This document shows positions 1-5,628 of a stretch of 5,628 nt of DNA, piece after piece (positions within the stretch are counted from its first letter, which is position 1; each line of letters opens with the position of its first letter). The translations under genes were made by a program, and so were the position numbers. Source of the DNA: Cyanothece sp. UBA12306 (GTDB lineage: Bacteria; Cyanobacteriota; Cyanobacteriia; Cyanobacteriales; Microcystaceae); NCBI GenBank assembly GCA_003448685.1, contig DLXW01000010.1:7058-12685 (forward strand). The letters run 5' to 3'. The notes under the pieces were generated by a model. That model had not been told where the DNA came from, did no database searches, and was given only the letters and a program-made list of their open reading frames with translations.

Positions 1-563
1 TCTTTACCCCTAGCAGCAATTAGATTATCTTGAATTAAAAAATAGGAAAAAAAAGCTTGTTTCTGGATACCTTCTTCATAAAAAAGAATTTCAGTTTTTT
101 CACCTCCTCGAATCGACCCCGTATAAAGATTAATGTTACCTAGTTTCAGAGTAATTTTAGTAAAATCAAAGGAAAGAATATTTTTAGGGGTTAAAAACTT
201 GCTAGGTCCAGTTAAAATCAACTTTAATTGACCTAAACCAATGCAATTTTTTAGACTCCCAGTTGTTCGGGATGAATCATCTATTACTGGTGTATAGGTT
301 AAATCAATTTTAGCCCAACGAGGAATATAACGACCTGATCGCAAGATAATTCCTCCGCGTTTTTGAGCCTTTTTAGTTCCGGTAATAAAACAGAGTTGCC
401 AAGTTCCTGCTAATTGTCGAGAGGTATAAGTTAGTTTACTGTGCTTTGCGTTTTTTTCAGCTTCTAAGAGAGCCGTGATTAATTGTTGTGGTTGAGGTTT
501 AGGAGGGTGATGACGAACAACAAAGCAAACAGCTTCTTGGAGAACTGATAAATAGTCAGACAT
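1..563 (-). CDS. PAP/fibrillin-like (plastid lipid-associated) protein, 3' end cut off by window
   Basis: An open frame starts at ATG 563-561 and runs through 187 complete codons to the left edge without a stop, so the C-terminus lies outside the window. The protein starts MSDYLSVLQEAV. It has an N-terminal helical part with the pattern QLITALLEAEK (about residues 27-37), then LAGTWQLCFITGTKKAQKR (51-69), and ends in view with FFSYFLIQDNLIAARGK (171-187). The LxGxW(Q/R)L(C/L) block followed by a late (I/R)xARG block is the layout of the PAP/fibrillin family, lipocalin-like proteins bound to thylakoid membranes, lipid bodies or plastoglobules in cyanobacteria and plastids. Cyanobacterial members of about 200 residues exist, so only a few residues should be missing. 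No signal peptide or membrane helix is visible, which fits a soluble or peripheral protein. It starts 25 bases after the stop of the upstream gene, with no good Shine-Dalgarno sequence, and is probably cotranscribed with it. The reading frame is secure. The family call rests on remembered motifs. Confidence 0.7.
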   Translation of the reverse strand, partial: MSDYLSVLQEAVCFVVRHHPPKPQPQQLITALLEAEKNAKHSKLTYTSRQLAGTWQLCFITGTKKAQKRGGIILRSGRYIPRWAKIDLTYTPVIDDSSRTTGSLKNCIGLGQLKLILTGPSKFLTPKNILSFDFTKITLKLGNINLYTGSIRGGEKTEILFYEEGIQKQAFFSYFLIQDNLIAARGK

Positions 564-588
564 TCTAATTTTTTAATTAATGAGCAAC

Positions 589-2232
589 CTAATCAAATTG
601 AGGCATTAATTGTAAGACTCCCATAGCTAAAGTTTTAGGGTCTAGGGATTTTGCTTCAAAGAGTGCCAACATATCTGGAACTTGGGGATTCCCACGAGAA
701 GAACCCGTGACTCCCATAGCGACAATTAAAGCACAATAACCTCCCGTTGCTTCGCAACGTTGATCCCATTTTTGGCGAGCTTCAAGATGTTGAGGATCAT
801 CATTAGTAAATTCTCCAAAAATATATAAACACCCCTGTTTTGTTTGTAAAATCCCCAAATCGTAGTCAATTTCTGCGTAGGGATCTTCTCCAGGATTAAA
901 ACAAATAGCTTCTAGTCCTCCATTTTCCTTGAGGGTTTCGATCATTTCCTTAGCTTTAGGGCGAGAAGTTTGTACAAGAATTACTGGTAATCCTTCCCCT
1001 TGAGCTATTGCACCTTGGGATTGATAATAAGTTTTAGAACGATTTTGTAGATCTTCAACAAGATCCCAAGTAATCATCCCTAGACTCAAGAAAGCGTTGT
1101 CAGGAATTAAGTCATCTCGAATAGGCAATTGAAATTTTTTGAGATTATCTTCTTCTTCCTCTTCTAAAGCTTCAAGCATTTGCAAAAATTCTGCGGCCAA
1201 CTCAGGGAGAGTAAACACCTTAATCGTAATCCATTCGTTTTTTTCAGCCGAAATAGGGTGGGAAAAGCGACAAGATTTTTGTAAGTTGCCAATGGGATCT
1301 TTAAGTAATCCTGATTGATTACTCTCAAAAAAGCGCAAAAAGGCTTGTAGGGAATAAGAAATTACCTTTGCTTCTTCCTCATCAAGAAAAGGTCTAATCC
1401 CTTCATAGGGATGAACACTACCAAATATAGGATGAATTTCATCGGATGCCAAATCTTCTAAATCGAAATCTTCTTCATCTTCAATTTCTGGGATGATCTC
1501 CTCAATAGGTTCAAAATTCAAAAACCAACAATCTTGTCCTAAAAACGCTTGTTCTAACTGATCTTGAGATTTATCACTTAAGGCAGCTGCGCGGAACTTT
1601 TTCAAAGATTCCAGGGAACGATAGAGAATAATCCCATATTCTCTGCCCAACATCCCCATAACACAAGCGTAAACTGTTCCCACACCCCAGTGATTAATCT
1701 CTAGGGCGACGATATCGTAATCGGCTAATAAATCCCAAGGAGCAGCATTCCAAAACTCAGCAGCAATCTCCATCAGTAAGGGTTCATAATCAGGAGGTAG
1801 AGCAGGTGGACGGGTTTTATCTACTGCTTGAAAACTGCGAAAGAGTTCGTCAATTAAGGGCAATTGAGGGACATAATCAATGGCAATTTCGAGATCTTGT
1901 AAAGCTCCCCGCAGAAAAAATTGTAATTCTCGGTTACGAACAACAATCTTTTGAGGACGAGCAGGTTGAGCGGGACTGTGGGGATTTTCAATTGCTCTGA
2001 GAAGAGTACGAACTACTGCTTCAGGTCCTGCGTCGGGGGAGACAATATCCATTGCTCTGACAAATCCTTCGGAACCATCCACCCAAAGAATACATTCTTC
2101 TTGGCTTTTTTGTGCTTCCGAGTCTGATAAGCCTCTAAAACCGACCACAGAACGGCGATCGCCTTCCCAGACACTAGGAATTTGGGAAATTTTTTGAAGC
2201 CGATGTCTTGTCGTCTGAGGCAGATGATTCAT
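589..2232 (-). CDS. Conserved cyanobacterial protein of unknown function (possible DUF6930 + DUF7309-like domains)
   Basis: This 547-residue soluble protein has no signal peptide, membrane helix or recognisable catalytic motif. I cannot assign a function. Residues about 45-135 (ECILWVDGSEGFVRAMD, later RPQKIVVRNRELQFFL and LPLIDELFRSF) look like DUF6930. Residues about 155-215 (AEFWNAAPWDLLADYD, then VMGMLGREYGIILYRSLESL) look like DUF7309. Both names are from memory. The C-terminal third (about 375-547) has alternating strands and helices (PVILVQTSRPKAKEMIETL, then LEAICFNPGEDPYAEIDYDL) and may be a further alpha/beta domain. Two very acidic stretches stand out: residues about 243-265 (EEIIPEIEDEEDFDLEDLAS) and 355-362 (ALEEEEED). 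They could be flexible linkers or binding surfaces. The ATG at 2232 gives a full N-terminus; the next in-frame Met (residue 61) would cut into the first domain. No strong Shine-Dalgarno precedes it. It lies 41 bases after the caspase-like gene and 25 before the fibrillin-like gene, so it is probably the middle gene of an operon. Confidence 0.85.
   Translation of the reverse strand: MNHLPQTTRHRLQKISQIPSVWEGDRRSVVGFRGLSDSEAQKSQEECILWVDGSEGFVRAMDIVSPDAGPEAVVRTLLRAIENPHSPAQPARPQKIVVRNRELQFFLRGALQDLEIAIDYVPQLPLIDELFRSFQAVDKTRPPALPPDYEPLLMEIAAEFWNAAPWDLLADYDIVALEINHWGVGTVYACVMGMLGREYGIILYRSLESLKKFRAAALSDKSQDQLEQAFLGQDCWFLNFEPIEEIIPEIEDEEDFDLEDLASDEIHPIFGSVHPYEGIRPFLDEEEAKVISYSLQAFLRFFESNQSGLLKDPIGNLQKSCRFSHPISAEKNEWITIKVFTLPELAAEFLQMLEALEEEEEDNLKKFQLPIRDDLIPDNAFLSLGMITWDLVEDLQNRSKTYYQSQGAIAQGEGLPVILVQTSRPKAKEMIETLKENGGLEAICFNPGEDPYAEIDYDLGILQTKQGCLYIFGEFTNDDPQHLEARQKWDQRCEATGGYCALIVAMGVTGSSRGNPQVPDMLALFEAKSLDPKTLAMGVLQLMPQFD
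2155..2162. repeat. HIP1 octamer GCGATCGC
   Basis: A perfect palindrome, here extended to GGCGATCGCC (2154-2163), inside the 5' part of the unknown-function gene. HIP1 is hugely over-represented in many cyanobacterial genomes and marks the host lineage. Confidence 0.9.
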
Positions 2233-2273
2233 ACTAGCTAAAGTTATTTGACTTTTTTTATTCTAACGGTCTT

Positions 2274-4424
2274 CTAGATGACTTGATAGACAAAGCTTAC
2301 AGTCGCCCAAGTTTTTAGATCAAGTTTATAGCTATCAGTGGCAGTTTCCATCAGTTCACTGTTAATTGCACTAGCAAGATGAAGATCTTCTAGCAAAGAA
2401 TGAGCTACTTTGAGGGGATTATCTAAAGTCAGAATTTGTTCCTGATTTGGTTTAAATCCTGAGGACTCAGTCAAGGTTTCCCAGGTTTTATTTAAGGGCG
2501 ATTGGCAACTAATGGCCAAAATTTGTTCCCATCCTGGAGTACTTGTGACAGTCAAGTTGAGTCCTGGGGAGAGGGAAGGAATCACTAGGGTTTCTCCTGG
2601 TAAAATGGAAATTTGCTCGGGATGAGGCAAATAAGCGATCGCTTCTCCCCTGACATCTATCCCCAATAGCAAATAGTAAATAGGATCATCTCCTTGGTTG
2701 TGCCAACGATATTGTAGACGGCTGTTACGGGGTAATTGGATTAATCCGTGGGATATTGGCGAGAAATCAGAGAAAGGTTGTCTATTAACCTTTTTTGCCG
2801 TCCTAGTAGTTTGCCTTTGCCCAATTATCTGAGCCTCCTGATTTTGGTCTAAAGATTCAAGGGCGATCGCTATGGGCAATTGGGAGGATTCCTGATTTAA
2901 GGTGAGCCACCACAATTTAGCGGCTAACAGTTTTTTGAGGGGCTGACGTAGCCTTTCAACAGCAGACTTAATCGCTTCTCCCGACTGACCAAAAGTTTTG
3001 GGGACAGTAATCCCTCCTGGCCAAAAGAGACCATATTTTTCAGTTTTTGTCTTACTATCAGTAGCATCTGCCTGATTTTTTTGACCAAGAAGGCAATCAG
3101 CACCCTGTTCTCCTGCAATAACCACAGAGGTTATGTTTTCTATCGAAGAAAAGGCGCTAGTAGCATCAACCCGCTCAATTCTCTCTAGGTTTTGATCAAG
3201 AGCTACTGTTAGTCCTACATTTTTCGGTAAACAACGGAGGGTTTCTTGGAGTAATTGTCCAACTTGTAGGGGGGAAGCCGCAGAAGATTCTGACTTCTCG
3301 AGTAGATTAACTTTACCCTTAAGTCCCTCACGCGAACGTAGTTGGACGATTAAAGGGGTAGAGTTATCGTCAGTAACTATTCTAAAACAAGAATTAAGTC
3401 CGTATTCTTCTAAAAGGGGTATGGGAAGTCCTGTTAGTTTGATAGTGGCGTTACTTTGGTCATCTACGGCAGTAATAATTCCTTCGGTTCCCTGGGAACT
3501 TGTAGGGAGAAGATAATAAGTAAATAAGGGTTGTTTATCGCTTTTTTGGCTTTGCGGTTCTTGTTTATTGCCCGTTAACTTAACCATTTCCTGAGTGGTT
3601 TTGGCTAAGGTAATCATAATTTTACTCGGAGAGGTTAATTGCCACAGAGATTGGGTTAAGGCATAGGTGAATAAACCGCAACTTAAGTTATTGCTGGTGA
3701 TTTCCCTGGCCATTTGACCATCACTGATGGCTCTTAAAATCATACCTCTAGGTTTAGTTGCTGGGAATTTTTCGGTTAACTGGGATTGAAACTCTAATTC
3801 TTGGGGATTAACTTGTTGAGAAACATGGGGAAATGACCTTACCCTCAGATTGCTTTGTAGATCTTGACCTAAATACTCATAACTGGTGTCCAAGACCATA
3901 GTTAGTTTATCTGTCGCCAGCGATCGCCCTAGTAATTGTAAGGTCTCTTCTAGAAAATTGTTGGCGATAGGTTGGCCTTTGTTTGATACTATGCCGCCGT
4001 GAGGTATCAGGCCTCGAACCACGTCTCCTGAGTCTAATTGTACTAGGTTGCCATACCCGCTAAAGTGAAAGAGAACCACATCTCCGGTTTGGGCTTGTTG
4101 GACTAAGTGTTCTTCAAAAGCCCTTTTTATCCCTTCATAGGTTGCTTGTCGTCCCGTTAGGGTGACTATATCTTGGGGTTTTAAGCCAAAACGATAGATC
4201 AGCAATTCTTTTTGCCGTTCTACATCCGTCAGACATCCTTTTAAGGTAAAAGGATTACTATAGTCATTAATGCCGACCAACAAAGCTAATTTGCGAGGAG
4301 TTGGCCCAGCTAAAGTCTGATAGTATTTTTGAAGCTTTGGTTCTTGATTGAACCATTCGAGTCCTGCTTGACTGACTCCCCAGGTAAGCAGGGTCTTTAA
4401 GAAAGTCCGCCGATCCCATTTCAT
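2274..4424 (-). CDS. Caspase-fold (metacaspase/orthocaspase) pseudo-protease with Tat-like signal and DUF4384-like C-terminus
   Basis: This is a 716-residue protein. The N-terminus has a twin-arginine motif, DRRTFLK (residues 4-10), then a short weakly hydrophobic stretch, suggesting Tat export to periplasm or thylakoid lumen. No clear AxA cleavage site is seen. The caspase-like p20 domain spans about 43-305: KLALLVGINDY (45-55) is the first strand, LKGCLTDVE (61-69) the conserved block after it, and VVLFHFSGYG (116-125) the strand with the catalytic histidine, normally HFSGHG but Tyr124 here. TMVLDTSYEY (175-184) matches the catalytic-cysteine block, normally LDSCHSG, with Ser181 replacing Cys. 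Both members of the His-Cys dyad are missing, so caspase-type proteolysis is not expected; a binding, scaffold or regulatory role is inferred. Residues about 566-640 (LQYRWHNQGDDPIYYLLLG, then SILPGETLVIPS) resemble DUF4384, often attached to cyanobacterial caspase-like proteins. The middle (310-560) is beta-rich and unassigned. The frame is intact and the C-terminus (LKTWATVSFVYQVI) looks complete. An AAGG lies 13 bases before the ATG, too far for a typical ribosome site. Confidence 0.9.
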   Translation of the reverse strand: MKWDRRTFLKTLLTWGVSQAGLEWFNQEPKLQKYYQTLAGPTPRKLALLVGINDYSNPFTLKGCLTDVERQKELLIYRFGLKPQDIVTLTGRQATYEGIKRAFEEHLVQQAQTGDVVLFHFSGYGNLVQLDSGDVVRGLIPHGGIVSNKGQPIANNFLEETLQLLGRSLATDKLTMVLDTSYEYLGQDLQSNLRVRSFPHVSQQVNPQELEFQSQLTEKFPATKPRGMILRAISDGQMAREITSNNLSCGLFTYALTQSLWQLTSPSKIMITLAKTTQEMVKLTGNKQEPQSQKSDKQPLFTYYLLPTSSQGTEGIITAVDDQSNATIKLTGLPIPLLEEYGLNSCFRIVTDDNSTPLIVQLRSREGLKGKVNLLEKSESSAASPLQVGQLLQETLRCLPKNVGLTVALDQNLERIERVDATSAFSSIENITSVVIAGEQGADCLLGQKNQADATDSKTKTEKYGLFWPGGITVPKTFGQSGEAIKSAVERLRQPLKKLLAAKLWWLTLNQESSQLPIAIALESLDQNQEAQIIGQRQTTRTAKKVNRQPFSDFSPISHGLIQLPRNSRLQYRWHNQGDDPIYYLLLGIDVRGEAIAYLPHPEQISILPGETLVIPSLSPGLNLTVTSTPGWEQILAISCQSPLNKTWETLTESSGFKPNQEQILTLDNPLKVAHSLLEDLHLASAINSELMETATDSYKLDLKTWATVSFVYQVI
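2635..2642. repeat. HIP1 octamer GCGATCGC
   Basis: A perfect HIP1 copy inside the 3' part of the caspase-like gene, in the DUF4384-like region. Confidence 0.9.
2863..2870. repeat. HIP1 octamer GCGATCGC
   Basis: A perfect HIP1 copy in the caspase-like gene, in the unassigned middle-to-C-terminal part (it encodes part of PIAIALES). Confidence 0.9.
3920..3927. repeat. HIP1 octamer GCGATCGC
   Basis: A perfect HIP1 copy in the caspase-like gene, just before the altered catalytic-cysteine block (it encodes part of LLGRSLAT). Confidence 0.9.
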
Positions 4425-4455
4425 TGTTTGCTGTCTGCCTTAGTGGGAAGGTTTA

Positions 4456-4461
4456 ATCATA
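4456..4461 (-). promoter_or_regulatory. Possible -10 element (TATGAT) upstream of the caspase-like gene
   Basis: Read on the minus strand this hexamer is TATGAT, five of six matches to TATAAT. It would place a transcript start about 25 bases before the ATG at 4424. No recognisable -35 box lies 16-18 bases upstream, which is not unusual in cyanobacteria but leaves the call weak. If real, it would separate the three-gene unit from sat. Confidence 0.25.
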
Positions 4462-4483
4462 GTCTAGTTTAATAGCTTAAGGA

Positions 4484-4499
4484 GGAATGGGGAATGGGG
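4484..4499. repeat. Short heptamer tandem repeat (GGAATGG, about 2.3 copies)
   Basis: In the gap between sat and the caspase-like gene the plus strand reads GGAATGGGGAATGGGG, two perfect heptamers plus two bases of a third (CCCCATTCCCCATTCC on the coding strand). Heptameric short tandem repeats rich in C/G are common in cyanobacterial intergenic DNA and vary in copy number between strains. This copy is minimal, so chance is possible. Confidence 0.5.
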
Positions 4500-4570
4500 T
4501 CTGAAAAATGGGCAAAGAATTAATATTTTCTCCCCTGTGTCTTTTGCTGACAATCTTCCCCTTAACTGTT

Positions 4571-5628
4571 TTAATTTTGCATGGCTTTAATTAATTCTGC
4601 TGCTACTTCTGGGCGAGAAAACTGTGGGGGAGGAAGTTCTCCTTTTCTGAGCATTTCTCGCACTTTGGTTCCTGATAGATGAATTCGTTCTTCTTTGAGA
4701 CTGGGACTGGTTTTGGTCGTCGCCATTTGTTGAGTGCGGGTGCAATAAAAAGCGTGTTCAAATTTCATCGGCACAATGCCTAATTCCTCTGGTTTAAATT
4801 CATCAAAAATATATTGAGCGTCATAGGTTCCATAATAGTCTCCAACCCCTGCGTGATCCCGACCTACAATAAAGTGGGTACAACCATAATTTTTGCGAAC
4901 TAAGGCGTGGAAAATAGCTTCCCTCGGACCTGCATAGCGCATGGCCGAAGGGTTAATGGCGAGGATAACTCTGTCTTGAGGAAAATATTTTTCCATCATG
5001 ATTTCATAACAACGCATCCGTACATCGGCGGGGATATCGTCACTTTTAGTTGCCCCTACTAAAGGGTGTAAAAATAGGCCATCTACCACTTCTAGGGCGC
5101 ATTTTTGGATATATTCATGGGCGCGATGGATGGGATTACGAGTTTGGAAACCTACAATAGTTTTCCAGCCTCTATCTTTAAATGATTGACGAGATACCGC
5201 AGGATCGATTTGATATTTGGGGAATAGGGGATGGTCATCTCTTTGTAATAGCCATACGGGACCTGCTAAATTAACCGCCCCTTGTTCGTAAACTACCTTC
5301 ACCCCAGGATGCTTGCTCTCTTCGGTGCCATAAACATTCCTCGCTTCGTGGGTTTTATTATAGTGATATTTCTGGGTTAATTCTAAAACACCGATAAAGT
5401 TACCTTCGGGATCATTAAGACGTATCCAATTGCCTTCTTTAAGAGAATCTGCTATCTCTTCATCTACCGATAGGGTAACGGGAATTGACCAGGGTAAACC
5501 AGAGGAGAGGCGCATATCTTCGACGACGGTTTCATAATCAGCCCTTTCGAGAAAGCCTTTGAGGGGACTAAAACCACCAATAGCAATCATTACTAAATCA
5601 GATGTAGCCCTTTTATCTAGGGTAATCT
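4571..5628 (-). CDS. sat: Sulfate adenylyltransferase (ATP sulfurylase), 5' end cut off by window
   Basis: This enzyme joins ATP and sulfate to make adenosine 5'-phosphosulfate and pyrophosphate, the first step of cytoplasmic sulfate assimilation. The frame is open to the right edge: the first in-frame Met (5590) is preceded by [12 protein letters not shown], which belongs to the conserved N-terminal part of the family, so the true start is outside the window and that Met is internal. About 351 codons are present of the roughly 390 usual in cyanobacteria. The first half is the PUA-like N-terminal domain ([17 protein letters not shown]). The catalytic domain has [10 protein letters not shown] (5146-5117), the nucleotide-binding signature QxRNPxHxxH; then [24 protein letters not shown] (from 4864) and the C-terminal [17 protein letters not shown] followed by RPEVA. 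The protein ends just after this, so there is no fused APS kinase domain. All signature residues are intact, so it should be active. Its promoter lies outside the window. Confidence 0.97.
   Translation of the reverse strand, partial: ITLDKRATSDLVMIAIGGFSPLKGFLERADYETVVEDMRLSSGLPWSIPVTLSVDEEIADSLKEGNWIRLNDPEGNFIGVLELTQKYHYNKTHEARNVYGTEESKHPGVKVVYEQGAVNLAGPVWLLQRDDHPLFPKYQIDPAVSRQSFKDRGWKTIVGFQTRNPIHRAHEYIQKCALEVVDGLFLHPLVGATKSDDIPADVRMRCYEIMMEKYFPQDRVILAINPSAMRYAGPREAIFHALVRKNYGCTHFIVGRDHAGVGDYYGTYDAQYIFDEFKPEELGIVPMKFEHAFYCTRTQQMATTKTSPSLKEERIHLSGTKVREMLRKGELPPPQFSRPEVAAELIKAMQN

Noticed and set aside
47..54. Run of eight A's (T's in the coding strand) as a frameshift site in the fibrillin-like gene
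   Set aside because: The frame is open and family-like on both sides of the run, so there is no sign of a frameshift or programmed slippage.
1806..2000. 64-codon plus-strand open frame
   Set aside because: It lies wholly antisense within the 547-residue gene and has no family resemblance or ribosome site; it is a shadow frame.
2233..2273. Possible terminator or promoter in the gap between the caspase-like and unknown genes
   Set aside because: The only hairpin is a 5-bp A/T-rich stem (AAAGT/ACTTT) with no T run after it, and the TAGAAT hexamer at 2265-2260 lacks a -35 box.
2924..3118. 64-codon minus-strand open frame in another frame
   Set aside because: It overlaps the caspase-like gene entirely on the same strand; that gene's frame is well supported and this one has no recognisable features.
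4544..4560. Hairpin after sat (TGTC/GACA) as a terminator
   Set aside because: The stem is only 4 bp and is not followed by a T tract on the coding strand.
5588..5590. ATG as the start of sat
   Set aside because: The frame continues upstream to the window edge with conserved ATP sulfurylase residues ([12 protein letters not shown]), so this Met is internal.

Overview
The window looks like chromosomal DNA of a cyanobacterium, probably an AT-rich unicellular type such as the Cyanothece/Crocosphaera group (the genus is a guess). Three things support this. There are four copies of the octamer GCGATCGC (HIP1, a cyanobacterial hallmark) in 5.6 kb, where far fewer than one is expected by chance. 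The protein families are ones typical of cyanobacteria. There is also a C/G-rich heptamer tandem of a kind common between cyanobacterial genes. The sequence looks like ordinary host coding DNA: no transposase, phage gene, tRNA, rRNA or CRISPR array was seen.

All four genes lie on the minus strand, so transcription runs from high to low coordinates. (1) 5628-4571: sat, ATP sulfurylase, with its 5' end beyond the window. (2) A 146-base gap holding a short heptamer repeat and a possible weak promoter. (3) 4424-2274: a 716-residue Tat-signal, caspase-fold (metacaspase/orthocaspase) protein whose catalytic His and Cys are replaced by Tyr124 and Ser181, so it is a predicted pseudo-protease, with a DUF4384-like C-terminal region. 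(4) 2232-589: a 547-residue cyanobacterial conserved protein of unknown function, possibly DUF6930 plus DUF7309-like. (5) 563-1: a PAP/fibrillin-like (plastid lipid-associated protein) gene that runs off the left edge with no stop codon in the window.

The last three genes are separated by only 41 and 25 bases, with no hairpin terminator in either gap, and so probably form one transcription unit. sat is separated by a longer gap and does a housekeeping job (sulfate activation), so it is probably independent, although no clear terminator follows it. The most interesting item is the pseudo-orthocaspase, and its linkage to an uncharacterised acidic protein and a fibrillin-like protein. Pseudo-orthocaspases with Tyr-Ser replacements are already described in cyanobacteria, so the novelty lies in the possible operon partners rather than in the substitution. 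I found no clear evidence of a wholly new system.
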